Of a stretch of 10,000 bases of DNA, positions 1 to 7,907 are shown one piece after another. The notes beneath the pieces were generated by a model. That model was not told the DNA's origin. It was given only the letters and a program-made list of their open reading frames with translations, and made no database searches. The stretch's first letter is position 1; the number at the start of each line of letters is the position of its first letter. The position numbers were made by a program, and so were the translations under genes. Origin of the DNA: Asticcacaulis sp. (GTDB lineage Bacteria > Pseudomonadota > Alphaproteobacteria > Caulobacterales > Caulobacteraceae); the NCBI RefSeq assembly GCF_020217185.1, contig NZ_JAIWNX010000294.1:1-10000 (forward strand), given 5' to 3'.

Positions 1-132
1 GATGCCGCTTCGGAAGACGTGCAGGCGTGGGAGCGCCTGATGTGGGAATTCCAGAAACCTTTGCCCAAGGCGCAGCCGGGTGAAAAGTGGGTGCCCATGA
101 CCCGCATCTTCGATCTGGGCGAACAGCCTTAA
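1..132 (+). CDS. C-terminal end of an unrecognised protein (partial, 5' end outside window)
   Basis: Frame 1 is open from the first base to a TAA at 130-132 and encodes 43 residues. They include DVQAWERLMWEFQKP and end in WVPMTRIFDLGEQP. The segment is rich in Trp, Pro and charged residues, and has no membrane segment and no motif I can assign. It is probably a real gene: its composition is protein-like, and the reading frame ends exactly where the convergent aminotransferase gene ends, with the two stops sharing the palindrome TTAA (129-132). I considered an uncharacterised DUF-type protein but could not support a family from so short a tail. Function is unknown; only the existence of the reading frame is claimed. 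Confidence 0.6.
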   Translation, partial: DAASEDVQAWERLMWEFQKPLPKAQPGEKWVPMTRIFDLGEQP

Positions 133-1322
133 ATGTAAGGTCTGAGGGCTGCCGCCAGAACCGGCACCTGCGCGGTGACCAGCCCGGCCAGATTGACCCG
201 TCCTGACGCCGCCATGTAGATGCCGTGCTGGGTGCGCAGGCTCAGCACCTCTTCCGGGCTGAGCGGCAGGGTTGAAAACAGGCCATTCTGCCGCGTCAGA
301 AAGCCCAGACCCGGATGCGCCGCCGCCAGCGCCGCACGCAGGCTGTGAATGCGCAGACGCATGGCGTCGAGTTCATCGGACCACATTTTCGTAAGCGCCG
401 CGTCGCTGAGGATCAGCCGCACCACAGCCGCGCCATGATCAGGCGGCATGGACCACAGGGTGCGCGCAAGGTTGATCAGATTGCCGCGCAGCCGCTCACG
501 CTGGGCCTCATCGCGGCACTGATAGAAGAGGGCGCCGACGCGATCCCGGTAAAGGGCGAAATTCTTGTTGCACGAATAGGCGATCAGGGCTTCAGGCACC
601 TGTTTCAGCAGATCACGCATCGGCGCGGCATCGGCTTCAAGGCCCTGCCCCAATCCCTGATAGGCGAGGTCGATCAGCGGCAGCAGGCCGCGTTCGGCGC
701 ACAGGCTGGCCACCTCACGCCACTGCTCAGGGCTGAGATCGGCTCCGGTCGGGTTGTGACAGCAGGCGTGCAGCAGGACGATATCGCCGGGGGCAGCGCT
801 TTCCAGCGCCTTGCGTAAGGCAGGGAAGATCACCGACTGCGTGTCGCGGTCGAAAGAGCGGTATTCGCGGATCATCAGCCCGGCGTCTTCCAGCAGCGGG
901 AAGTGGTTGATCCAGGTCGGCGTCCCCACCCACACCGTCGCGCCGGGCCGGGCGCGGTTAAGCAGTTCCGCCGCCAGCCGCAGCGCCCCGGTGCCGCCGG
1001 GCGTCTGCACGCCGCTCAGCGCCGTATCGCCGCGCCGTGCCTCACCGAACACCACCGGGATCAGCGCCTCGACAAAGCCCATATCGCCGGCCGTCCCCAG
1101 ATAGCTCTTGGAGGTCTGGCTATGCAGCAGGGCGGTTTCGGCCTGTTTGACGGCGGCCATGACCGGGGTGTGGCCCTGTTCGTCCTTATAGACGCCGACG
1201 CCGAGGTCGATTTTGTCGGGGCGCGGATCGGCCCGGTGCAACTGGATCAGCTCCAGCAGGCTGTCGGACGGCTGATCCTTCAGGGCGGCAAAGAGGGGGG
1301 AGGCGGTCAGGGTCGCGGTCAC
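129..1322 (-). CDS. tyrB: Aromatic-amino-acid (tyrosine) aminotransferase, class I PLP enzyme
   Basis: This 397-residue cytoplasmic enzyme belongs to the AspC/TyrB subfamily of fold-type I aminotransferases, with the family's usual length. It probably converts tyrosine (or phenylalanine) and 2-oxoglutarate to the aryl-pyruvate and glutamate. Visible landmarks are LGVGVYKDEQG (40-50), the GGTGALR cofactor loop (109-115), HNPTG with Asn190, Asp218 and Tyr221 in LIDLAYQG, the PLP lysine Lys253 in SCNKNF, phosphate-binding Arg261, and substrate-carboxylate arginines at about 287 and 375 (SGRVNLAG). The residue before the lysine is Asn where AspC/TyrB usually have Ser. It is the last gene of the tyrosine operon, 30 bases after the Rieske gene. 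The start is GTG (1320-1322), since the family N-terminus begins here and the next Met is at 55; its ribosome site is weak (GGAA). An aspartate preference cannot be excluded, but the operon favours tyrosine. Confidence 0.85.
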   Translation of the reverse strand: MTATLTASPLFAALKDQPSDSLLELIQLHRADPRPDKIDLGVGVYKDEQGHTPVMAAVKQAETALLHSQTSKSYLGTAGDMGFVEALIPVVFGEARRGDTALSGVQTPGGTGALRLAAELLNRARPGATVWVGTPTWINHFPLLEDAGLMIREYRSFDRDTQSVIFPALRKALESAAPGDIVLLHACCHNPTGADLSPEQWREVASLCAERGLLPLIDLAYQGLGQGLEADAAPMRDLLKQVPEALIAYSCNKNFALYRDRVGALFYQCRDEAQRERLRGNLINLARTLWSMPPDHGAAVVRLILSDAALTKMWSDELDAMRLRIHSLRAALAAAHPGLGFLTRQNGLFSTLPLSPEEVLSLRTQHGIYMAASGRVNLAGLVTAQVPVLAAALRPYI

Positions 1323-1352
1323 GTCAGAATTCCAGTTCAGATAGCCAAGATT

Positions 1353-1718
1353 TCAGGCGGTAAAAATCTGCCCGTCGCGCACGGCGACCGGCCAGGGGGT
1401 GAGGGACGCGCCGGGGCAGGGGCCGCCGACGCACACACCGTTTCCGATGTCGAACAGCGCGCCGTGCCACTGACAGCGGATCAGGCCGCCATCGGGGGTC
1501 AGATAATCGTCCAGCGTCTGACACAGCGGCAAACCGGCGTGCGGGCAGGCATCGACATAGCCATGCACCGTCTGGCCCCGCCGCACGACAAAGCCGTGGA
1601 AGCGCGCCTCGCCCACCTGAAGCACATAGTTGCGCGCTGTGCCGTCGGTTATGCGCTCAAGCGGTCCCAGCGCGATGCCGGGGCGCACCTGCGTCAGGCG
1701 GGGCAAGGTGGCGGTCAT
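1353..1718 (-). CDS. Small Rieske [2Fe-2S] protein in the homogentisate operon
   Basis: This is a 121-residue soluble protein of Rieske ferredoxin size. The two cluster-binding boxes are Cys58-Pro-His60 (ACPHAGLPL) and Cys82-x2-His85 (RCQWHGALF). They are followed by a Gly/Pro-rich turn (GGPCPGASL) and the usual C-terminal strand ending in RDGQIFTA. There is no signal peptide, membrane segment or catalytic oxygenase domain, so it should carry electrons rather than oxygenate. The gene starts inside the fahA stop codon (ATGA, 1715-1718), has no clear Shine-Dalgarno site, and lies 30 bases before the aminotransferase, so it is coupled to the tyrosine operon. None of the neighbouring enzymes is known to need a Rieske donor: HPPD takes its electrons from the 2-oxo acid and HGD from its substrate. 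Its partner is therefore unknown. Keeping the iron of HppD or HmgA reduced is my speculation. Confidence 0.9.
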   Translation of the reverse strand: MTATLPRLTQVRPGIALGPLERITDGTARNYVLQVGEARFHGFVVRRGQTVHGYVDACPHAGLPLCQTLDDYLTPDGGLIRCQWHGALFDIGNGVCVGGPCPGASLTPWPVAVRDGQIFTA

Positions 1719-3001
1719 GGGGCCACAGCCGGGAGGATGCGCGCCGTGCAGGAACCAAAGCCGATAGAGACAAACCCCTCGGCCTCGGCGCGGGCAAACA
1801 GGCTCAGCTCGTCGCCGTCTTCGAGGAAGCGGCGCGTTTCACCCGACGGCAGGCTGAGGGGCGTCTTGCCCCCTTCGGTCAGTTCCAGCAGGCTGCCGGC
1901 CTCGTGCGGCTGCGGTCCGGAGAGGGTGCCGGTGCCCAGCAGGTCGCCGGGGCGCAGATTGCAGCCGCCGCTGGCGTGGTGGGCGATGATCTGCGCCACG
2001 CTCCAGTACATGGCCTCTTCGGCGCGCGATTGCGCCAGTTCGACCGGCGCGCTCAGGCCCGGCGTGCGCAAGCGGGCCCCCAGACGGATGCGATAGCCGC
2101 CTTGCGCCCGATCCCCGGCGTCGATCAGATAGGGCAGGGGGGCGGGATCGTCGCTGGCGCGAGGCAAGGGCGCGGTGCGGAAGGGGGCCAGCGCCTCCGC
2201 CGTAATGACCCAGGGCGAAATCGTGGTGTGGAAATTCTTGGCCAGAAATGGCCCCAGAGGCTGGTACTCCCACGCCTGCACATCGCGCGCCGACCAGTCG
2301 TTGAGCAGGCAAAACCCGACGATCCGCTCAGATGCCTCGGCTATCGGGACCGGCTGACCCAGCGGGTTTTCGCCGCCGATAAAGACGCCCAGCTCCAGCT
2401 CGTAATCAAGCCGCTGTGTGGGACCAAAGCGGGGAGCGTTGGCGTCCGGGGGCTTGATCTGACCCAGAGGGCGCGTCACCGGCTCACCCGACACGCGCAC
2501 CGAAGAGGCGCGGCCATGATAGCCGATCGGGACGTGCTTGTAATTGGGCAGCAGGGGGTTGTCGGGCCGAAACAGCTTACCCACCGCCGTGGCGTGGTGG
2601 ATGCCGACATAGAAGTCTGTGTAGTCGCCGATGTCAGCCGGGAGATACAGGGTGCAGGTCTGCGCCGCATAGAGGTGCGGTGATACCGCTGCCTGATGCG
2701 CCGGATCGCTGAGCAGGGTCGAAAGGCGCTGACGCAGGGCGCGGCGCTCAGAGGCGGGGCGGGCAAACAGGGCATTGAGCGTGCGTGCGCCAAACGCCGC
2801 CGCGTCACCCTCGATCAGTCCCGCTTCAAAGAGGCCGCGCAGGTCGAGAATATGATCACCAATGGCGGTCCCCAGACGGCGGTCGTCGGACCCGTCCGGC
2901 GCAAACACGCCCAGTGGCAGGTTCTGGATCGGAAACTCGGCGTGCCCATGGGCATCACGCAGCCAGCTTTCACGCTCAGGGTCGTGGGTAAAGTCTATCA
3001 T
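1715..3001 (-). CDS. fahA: Fumarylacetoacetase
   Basis: The 428-residue enzyme hydrolyses fumarylacetoacetate to fumarate and acetoacetate, the last step of tyrosine breakdown. Length matches the family (about 420-435). The N-terminal SH3-like domain covers about residues 1-120, followed by the metal-binding catalytic domain. By alignment in mind with mouse FAH, the metal ligands are Asp129 (TDFYVGIHH), Glu201 and Glu203 ([11 protein letters not shown]) and Asp235 (LLNDWSARD). His136 is the catalytic histidine; Arg239, Gln242, Tyr246 and Lys255 (PFLAKNF) and Thr359 (GTGTLSGP) complete the site. All expected residues are present. The ATG (2999-3001) overlaps the hmgA stop as ATGA, and the stop overlaps the Rieske start in the same way. 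Upstream AAAAGG could be a weak ribosome site. The protein has no export signal and should be cytoplasmic. Confidence 0.97.
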   Translation of the reverse strand: MIDFTHDPERESWLRDAHGHAEFPIQNLPLGVFAPDGSDDRRLGTAIGDHILDLRGLFEAGLIEGDAAAFGARTLNALFARPASERRALRQRLSTLLSDPAHQAAVSPHLYAAQTCTLYLPADIGDYTDFYVGIHHATAVGKLFRPDNPLLPNYKHVPIGYHGRASSVRVSGEPVTRPLGQIKPPDANAPRFGPTQRLDYELELGVFIGGENPLGQPVPIAEASERIVGFCLLNDWSARDVQAWEYQPLGPFLAKNFHTTISPWVITAEALAPFRTAPLPRASDDPAPLPYLIDAGDRAQGGYRIRLGARLRTPGLSAPVELAQSRAEEAMYWSVAQIIAHHASGGCNLRPGDLLGTGTLSGPQPHEAGSLLELTEGGKTPLSLPSGETRRFLEDGDELSLFARAEAEGFVSIGFGSCTARILPAVAP

Positions 3002-4275
3002 GGCAGTCGGGCCTTTTCAAAGCCGCTCCAGCCGGCGTCATAATCGCCTTGCAGACCCGGCAGGGCGAGGGCCTGAGCCGTGGGGCGCAGCACAAAGCGC
3101 GTTTCAAACATGAAGGCCATGGTGCCTTCGTACCGATGCGGTTTCAGGTCCGCCGATACCCCCGCGTCATAGCTGGCGCGATCCGGGCCATGCGCGTTCA
3201 TGCAATTGTGCAAGGACGCGCCACCGGGGGCGAAGCCTTCGGCCTTGGCGTCATAGACGCCTTCGATCAGGCCCATCAATTCGCTCATGATATTGCGGTG
3301 GAACCACGGCGGGCGGAAGGTGTGTTCGGCCACCATCCAGCGCGGCGGGAAGATCACAAAGTCGCAATTGGCCGTGCCGGGCGTGTCGGAAGGCGCGGTC
3401 AGGACGGTAAAGATCGACGGGTCGGGGTGGTCGAAACTGACCGTATTGATCGTGTTGAAGCGCCGCAGATCGTAGCGGTAAGGGCAGAGATTGCCGTGCC
3501 ATGCCACCACATCGAACGGCGAATGGTCGAGCGTCGTGGTCCACAACTGGCCCTGAAATTTCTGGATCAGTTGATGCGGCGCGTCTTCGTCTTCAAAGGC
3601 GGCGACCGGGGCTTCGAAATCGCGCGGATTGGCCAGCCCGTTGGCCCCGATCGGCCCCAGATCGGGCAGGCGGAAGGCCGCGCCGTGGTTTTCGCACACA
3701 TAACCGCGCGCCGTCCCTTCCGGCAGTTCGACGCGGAATTTCAGCCCGCGCGGGATCACGACGACGCTGAGCGGTGCCGCCTCAATCACCCCACACTCGG
3801 TGAGGATTTTTAAGACGCCTTCCTGCGGCACGATCAGCCATTCGCCATCGGCATTGAAAAAGGCGCGCCGGGTCATGCTGGCCGTAGCGGCATAAAGATA
3901 AACCGTCACACCGGTCTGGGTCGCCACATCGCCATTGGCGGCATAGGCGGTCATCCCGTCGATAAAATCGACCGCGCCCTGTGGCGTCGTCAGCGGCGAC
4001 CAGCGCAGGCGGTTGGGCGAGGGGGGCGGCCCGTCCGTGCGCCAGCCGGGGGCGTTCAACGGCGCAAAGGCCGCGTGCTGCGCCGATGGCCGCAGACGAT
4101 AAAACCACGTCCGGCGGTTTTCACTGCGCGGGGCGGTAAAGGCTGTGCCGGAAAACTGCTCGGCATAGAGGCCGAACGGCACGGCCTGCGGCGCGTTCTG
4201 ACCCACGGGCAGGGCTCCGGGCACGGCCTCGGTGGCGAAATGATTGCCAAATCCGCTGAGATACGGGCGCATCAC
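2998..4275 (-). CDS. hmgA: Homogentisate 1,2-dioxygenase
   Basis: The enzyme opens the homogentisate ring with O2 to give maleylacetoacetate, using one Fe(II). It is 425 residues as drawn, typical for the family. The N-terminus carries [13 protein letters not shown] and a long beta-sandwich domain follows. The iron ligands are His326 and Glu332 ([12 protein letters not shown]) and His362 (CMNAHGPD). His283 ([13 protein letters not shown]) matches the catalytic histidine; the spacings equal those of the human enzyme (292/335/341/371, offset 9). The start is ambiguous: GTG at 4273-4275 overlaps the hppD stop as GTGA, and ATG directly follows at 4270-4272, sharing one base with that stop (TGATG). 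I favour the ATG because both give a full domain. No good Shine-Dalgarno is visible, so coupling to hppD is expected. Loss of this enzyme classically causes pyomelanin build-up. Confidence 0.97.
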   Translation of the reverse strand: MMRPYLSGFGNHFATEAVPGALPVGQNAPQAVPFGLYAEQFSGTAFTAPRSENRRTWFYRLRPSAQHAAFAPLNAPGWRTDGPPPSPNRLRWSPLTTPQGAVDFIDGMTAYAANGDVATQTGVTVYLYAATASMTRRAFFNADGEWLIVPQEGVLKILTECGVIEAAPLSVVVIPRGLKFRVELPEGTARGYVCENHGAAFRLPDLGPIGANGLANPRDFEAPVAAFEDEDAPHQLIQKFQGQLWTTTLDHSPFDVVAWHGNLCPYRYDLRRFNTINTVSFDHPDPSIFTVLTAPSDTPGTANCDFVIFPPRWMVAEHTFRPPWFHRNIMSELMGLIEGVYDAKAEGFAPGGASLHNCMNAHGPDRASYDAGVSADLKPHRYEGTMAFMFETRFVLRPTAQALALPGLQGDYDAGWSGFEKARLP

Positions 4276-5333
4276 GCATCGACCGAGATGACGCCGCGGC
4301 GGATCTGATCGAGTTCAATCGACTCGAACAGGGCCTGGAAATTGCCGTTGCCGAAGCCTTCATTGCCCTTGCGCTGGATGATTTCGAAGAAGATCGGCCC
4401 GAACAGGTTTTCGGTGAAGATTTGCAGCAGGATACCCTCTTCGCCGACATTGCCGTCGATCAGGATGCGGTTGCGGCGCAGCCGTTCAAGGTCTTCGCCG
4501 TGGCCGGGCACGCGCTTGTCCACCAGTTCGTAATAGGTCTCTATCGTGTCCTGAAGCCGCACGCCGCGCGCCCGCAGCTTTTCCACCGTGGCATAGATGT
4601 CGTCGGTGGTCAGCGCCAGATGCTGAATGCCTTCACCCTTGTATTCTCTGAGATATTCCTCGATCTGGCTCTTGTCGTCCTGCGACTCGTTGAGCGGGAT
4701 GCGGATGGCCTTGTCCGGGGCGATCATGGCCTGAGAAAAGAGGCCGGTAGCCTGCCCCTTGATGTCAAAATACTTCTGCTCCTCGAAGCCGAAAATGCGC
4801 GAATAGAAGTCTGACCACACGCGCATCTGACCGCGATTCACATTGTGGGTGAGGTGGTCGAGCAGGTCGAGCCCGACGCTGTGTTCGCGCTCGGCGGCGT
4901 CCGCCCCCGGCACGGCGAACCAGTCGGCATAGAGCTGATCCGTGTCGGGGGTCAGATAGAGGTAGGAGCCACCAATGCCTTCCAGCACGAAACTGTGGTC
5001 GCCCAGCGTGCCAGCGGCGGCATCGGCGGCCTTGGCCCCGCGCGCCAATGCGGCCTCAAAGGCGGTTTGCGGATCGGCAACGCGGAACGCCATGCCCGAG
5101 GCTGAGGGACCATGCGCGGCACGGAACCCGGCCGCCTGACCCGTCGCCTCTTCGTTGAGCAACAGGTTGATGCGGCCCTGCTTAAAGCGGGTGACGGCCT
5201 TGGACGGATGGCGAGAAGCCGCGACAAAACCCAGACGCTCGAAATGGGCGCGCATGGCGGCGGGGTCGGGGCTGGTGAACTCGACAAACTCAAAGCCGTT
5301 GAGACCCAGAGGGTTGTGCGGAGTGATGGACAT
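4272..5333 (-). CDS. hppD: 4-hydroxyphenylpyruvate dioxygenase
   Basis: This Fe(II) enzyme converts 4-hydroxyphenylpyruvate and O2 to homogentisate and CO2. It has 353 residues, like bacterial HPPDs, with two vicinal-oxygen-chelate halves: a structural N-terminal half (about 10-140) and a catalytic C-terminal half (about 152-345). Iron ligands are His160 ([12 protein letters not shown]), His238 ([13 protein letters not shown]) and Glu317 ([12 protein letters not shown]), matching the positions in the Pseudomonas enzyme. The C-terminal helix [14 protein letters not shown] that gates the active site is intact. It is the first gene of the tyrosine operon. The ATG at 5331-5333 is preceded by a strong GGGAGG ribosome site, the only strong one in this operon. 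Transcription should start in the AT-rich region shared with galM. Confidence 0.97.
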   Translation of the reverse strand: MSITPHNPLGLNGFEFVEFTSPDPAAMRAHFERLGFVAASRHPSKAVTRFKQGRINLLLNEEATGQAAGFRAAHGPSASGMAFRVADPQTAFEAALARGAKAADAAAGTLGDHSFVLEGIGGSYLYLTPDTDQLYADWFAVPGADAAEREHSVGLDLLDHLTHNVNRGQMRVWSDFYSRIFGFEEQKYFDIKGQATGLFSQAMIAPDKAIRIPLNESQDDKSQIEEYLREYKGEGIQHLALTTDDIYATVEKLRARGVRLQDTIETYYELVDKRVPGHGEDLERLRRNRILIDGNVGEEGILLQIFTENLFGPIFFEIIQRKGNEGFGNGNFQALFESIELDQIRRGVISVDA

Positions 5334-5338
5334 GGCGA

Positions 5339-5344
5339 CCTCCC
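5339..5344 (-). promoter_or_regulatory. Ribosome binding site of hppD (GGGAGG)
   Basis: Read on the minus strand, GGGAGG lies five bases before the hppD ATG. It fixes the hppD start and is much stronger than anything before the four downstream genes, which fits an operon in which hppD sets the ribosome load and the rest are coupled. Confidence 0.8.
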
Positions 5345-5353
5345 GTTTGTTTC

Positions 5354-5390
5354 GATTGATATAGTATCTATTGCAACAATTTAAAAAATC
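5354..5390 (-). promoter_or_regulatory. Candidate hppD operon promoter with two adjacent dyads
   Basis: This is the AT-rich core of the 115-base divergent region between hppD and galM. On the minus strand, TACTAT (5361-5366) resembles a -10 box, but no good -35 lies 16-18 bases upstream, so an activator may be needed. Two small dyads sit side by side with centres 12 bases apart: GATA-TAG-TATC (5358-5368), overlapping the -10, and ATTG-CAA-CAAT (5370-5380). They could be operator half-sites for a regulator of tyrosine catabolism, but neither matches a site I can name and no regulator gene is in the window. Confidence 0.35.
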
Positions 5391-5408
5391 CAGTCTCTTT
5401 TTCGTGAG

Positions 5409-5432
5409 GCCTGTGGAAAGGCATCCGCAGGC
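5409..5432 (+). other. Stem-loop in the galM leader
   Basis: GCCTGTGG (5409-5416) can pair with CCGCAGGC (5425-5432) to form eight base pairs, including one G-U, with an eight-base loop. It ends 16 bases before the galM ATG. No T-run follows on either strand, so it is not an intrinsic terminator. If transcribed it would lie just upstream of the weak galM ribosome site (about AGG at 5438-5440). Its role is unknown, and a chance origin in GC-rich sequence is possible. Confidence 0.3.
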
Positions 5433-5448
5433 GGGTTAGGCTTCGTCC

Positions 5449-6594
5449 ATGCGCGCCCTGATCCTTCTGCCGCTTGTGGCGACCTCTCTGATGCTCTCTG
5501 GCCTGTCCCGGCCACAGGTCAGCCATGCCCCGTTCGGCGTGACGGCGGGCGGTGAAGCGGTGGAACGCTACACCCTGCGTAACCAGCGCGGTTCCGAAGT
5601 GTCGGTCCTGACCTATGGGGCCATTCTCGATGCCGTGCGGCTACGCGACCGGCACGGGCGTTTGGACAATGTGGTGCTCGATCTGGCCGACCTGAAGGCG
5701 CATGAGGCGCGCGCCAATTTCAGCGCCGTGGTTGGGCGCTTTGCCAATCGCATATCGGGCGGCGGTTTTACGCTGGACGGGCAGCGGGTGGTGCTCGACC
5801 CCAAGGGCGGGATCGTTTCACACGGCGGCAGGCCGGGTTTTTCCGGGCGGGTATGGACCGCTGAGCTGTGCGCGACGCCGGGCTGCCGCGCCGTGACACT
5901 GCGCTATATCAGCCCCGATGGCGAGAATGGCTTTCCGGGGACGTTGCGCGTCTCGGTGACCTATAGCCTGTCCGACGACGATACGTTGACGCTGGACTAT
6001 CGCGCCACGACGGACAAGCCGACCGTGATCAACCTGACGAACCACGCCTATTTCAATCTGGGCGGGGCGGCGTCGGGTTCGACCGACGGCCAGTATCTGC
6101 AACTGAAGTCTGACGCTATCACCGCCCTGTCGGACAAGAAGCTGCCGACGGGGGCCTTGCGCCCGGTGGCCGGCACGCCGTTTGATTTCCGCACGCCGGT
6201 TCAGATAGGTGCGCAGATCGTCAGAGCCGACCCGCAATTGAAGATCGGCGGCGGTTTTGACCATAATTTTGTGCTGACCAAACGCCATCCCGGCGCCCTG
6301 AGCGTGGCGGCGCGGGCCTGGGACCCGAAAAGCGGTCGGACGCTGGAACTGAAGACCACCGAGCCGGGCGTGCAACTTTTCACGGGCAACGGCTTCAACG
6401 GCACGCTGAAAGGGCGGGCGGGTAACCGCATCTGGCCGCGCGACGGCTTTGCGCTGGAAACCCAGCATTTTCCCGACAGCCCCAACCGCCCGGAATTTCC
6501 TTCGACCGTTTTGCGGCCGGGCGAGACCTTCCATTCGGTGACGACGATCCGCTTCGGCACGGCGAAGACACTGAAAGAGGCCTTCCCGGATTAA
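5449..6594 (+). CDS. galM: Exported aldose 1-epimerase (mutarotase)
   Basis: GalM-family enzymes interconvert the alpha and beta anomers of aldoses. The 381-residue protein begins with a short basic and hydrophobic stretch (residues 2-20) and a signal-peptidase-like site after Ala27 (QVSHA-PFG). It should therefore act in the periplasm or outside, unlike cytoplasmic E. coli GalM. Family motifs are GRFANRI (96-102), His125 in VSHGG, catalytic His199 in NLTNHAYFNLGG, Asp271 in GGFDHNF, TTEPGVQLFTGNG (303-315), and the catalytic base Glu337 in FALETQHFPDSPN. The ATG at 5449 is favoured because it gives the signal peptide; the ribosome site is weak. It is divergent from hppD and convergent with the ExuT-like gene, from which a terminator separates it. 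A link to sugars released by the neighbouring pectate lyase is inferred from position only; the true substrate is not shown. Confidence 0.93.
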   Translation: MRALILLPLVATSLMLSGLSRPQVSHAPFGVTAGGEAVERYTLRNQRGSEVSVLTYGAILDAVRLRDRHGRLDNVVLDLADLKAHEARANFSAVVGRFANRISGGGFTLDGQRVVLDPKGGIVSHGGRPGFSGRVWTAELCATPGCRAVTLRYISPDGENGFPGTLRVSVTYSLSDDDTLTLDYRATTDKPTVINLTNHAYFNLGGAASGSTDGQYLQLKSDAITALSDKKLPTGALRPVAGTPFDFRTPVQIGAQIVRADPQLKIGGGFDHNFVLTKRHPGALSVAARAWDPKSGRTLELKTTEPGVQLFTGNGFNGTLKGRAGNRIWPRDGFALETQHFPDSPNRPEFPSTVLRPGETFHSVTTIRFGTAKTLKEAFPD

Positions 6595-6622
6595 AAAAAC
6601 CCCGGCTCTCGCCGGGGTTTTT
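6593..6622. terminator. Bidirectional intrinsic terminator between galM and the transporter gene
   Basis: CCCCGGC (6600-6606), loop TCTC and GCCGGGG (6611-6617) form a perfect seven-pair GC stem. It is flanked by seven A (6593-6599) and five T (6618-6622), so it has a U-tract in either direction. It begins within the galM stop codon and ends two bases before the transporter stop, serving both convergent genes. Confidence 0.93.
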
Positions 6623-6624
6623 CC

Positions 6625-7902
6625 TTATCCGATTTTGGCCGGTTCGAGCTTCGGCATCAAAAGATGCACGGCCAGAAGCGCCAGAAAATAGCCCGTCGCC
6701 GCATAGACGAAGATGGGCGTGTAGGAGCCGATCTTGTCGAGCACGAAGCCCGCATATTTGGCCATCGCCATGCCGCCAAAGGCTCCGAACATGCCGCCGA
6801 TACCCACGACCGAGCCCACAGCGCCATTGGGGAAGACGTCCGACGGCAGTGTGTAGAGATTGGCCGAAAAGCCCTGATGCGCGGCGGTCGCCACGCCGAT
6901 GATGGCCACGGCGACCCACAGATTGTCGGCCATGGCCGCGACGCCCACCGGGAGGGCGAGAGCGGCGCAGATCAGCATGGTGACCTTGCGCGCCGCATTG
7001 ACGCTCCAGCCGCGCTTGATGAACTGCGACGACAGCCAGCCGCCGCCCACCGAACCGATGTCAGACAGCAGGTAGATGGCGACCAGCGGCGGGCCAAAGG
7101 TCTTGAGATCAAGGCCATAGCGTTTGTGCAGGAAGTCTGGCAGCCAGAAGAGGAACATCCACCAGATGGGGTCGATCAGGAACTTGCCCAGCGCATAGCC
7201 CCAGGTTTCCCTGGCGCGGATGACCTTAAGCCACGACACCTTTTCGACTACGACCACCGGGTCCTGTTCGATATGGCTCAGCTCCAGCGCATTGACCTTT
7301 TTATGTTCGCGCGGGCGGCGATAGACCAGCCACCAGACGGGCAGCCACAGAAGGCCAATAGCACCCGTAAAGATAAAGGCCGCCTGCCAGCCGAAGGTCA
7401 GGGTAATCGCCGGAATGACCAGCGGCGTGACAATGGCGCCGATATTGGTTCCGGCGTTAAACAGGCCGACCGCAAAGGCGCGTTCAGACTTGGGGAACCA
7501 TTCCGACACGGCCTTGACGCCACCGGGGAAGGCCCCGCCTTCGCCGATGCCGAGGAAGACGCGGGCGATGATGGCGTCTTTCAGCGATGACATGGCCGCG
7601 TGGCCGATATGAGCCGCCTGCCAGATGACAAAGGCCAGAGAGAAGCCGATGCGCGCCCCGAAACGGTCCACGATCTTACCGAAGGCGAGGTAGGAGAGGG
7701 CGTAGGCGAACTGGAACCAGAAGACCAGATCGGCATAATCCAGTTCGCTCCAGCCGAATTCTGCTTGCAGGGTCGGCTTGAGCAGACTGACCGTCTGACG
7801 GTCCACATAGTTGATGACCATGGCCGTGAACAGCAATGTCACGACCAGCCAGCGGTAGCGCGTCGCGCCAGCGGGGGCGTTGGAGCCCGAAGATGCCTGC
7901 AT
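6625..7902 (-). CDS. exuT: MFS sugar-acid transporter, ExuT (hexuronate) type
   Basis: This inner-membrane carrier of the anion:cation symporter family of the MFS probably brings in D-galacturonate or related uronates with protons. It has 425 residues and the pattern of 12 membrane helices in two halves of six, with a charged central loop (about 195-235). Family marks are NYVDRQTVS (31-39), the loop motif GKIVDRFGAR (75-84), and FLGIGEGGAFPGGVKAVSEW (116-135), typical of ExuT/GudP-type carriers. It lies 11 bases after the pectate lyase gene, with its ribosome site touching the lyase stop codon, so the two form an operon. The substrate call rests on family resemblance plus the lyase partner; glucarate, galactonate or unsaturated oligouronide uptake are alternatives. 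The gene name is used in that loose sense. Confidence 0.87.
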   Translation of the reverse strand: MQASSGSNAPAGATRYRWLVVTLLFTAMVINYVDRQTVSLLKPTLQAEFGWSELDYADLVFWFQFAYALSYLAFGKIVDRFGARIGFSLAFVIWQAAHIGHAAMSSLKDAIIARVFLGIGEGGAFPGGVKAVSEWFPKSERAFAVGLFNAGTNIGAIVTPLVIPAITLTFGWQAAFIFTGAIGLLWLPVWWLVYRRPREHKKVNALELSHIEQDPVVVVEKVSWLKVIRARETWGYALGKFLIDPIWWMFLFWLPDFLHKRYGLDLKTFGPPLVAIYLLSDIGSVGGGWLSSQFIKRGWSVNAARKVTMLICAALALPVGVAAMADNLWVAVAIIGVATAAHQGFSANLYTLPSDVFPNGAVGSVVGIGGMFGAFGGMAMAKYAGFVLDKIGSYTPIFVYAATGYFLALLAVHLLMPKLEPAKIG

Positions 7903-7907
7903 GGCGG

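Noticed and set aside
903..2096. 397-codon plus-strand open frame spanning three minus-strand genes
   Set aside because: It crosses the aminotransferase, Rieske and fahA genes in antisense, is rich in Arg, Gly, Gln and Ala, and shows no domain. It is explained by codon bias of the real genes.
5818..6534. 238-codon minus-strand frame opposite galM
   Set aside because: It lies entirely within galM, whose catalytic motifs are intact, and its translation is low-complexity Arg/Ala/Gln with no family resemblance.
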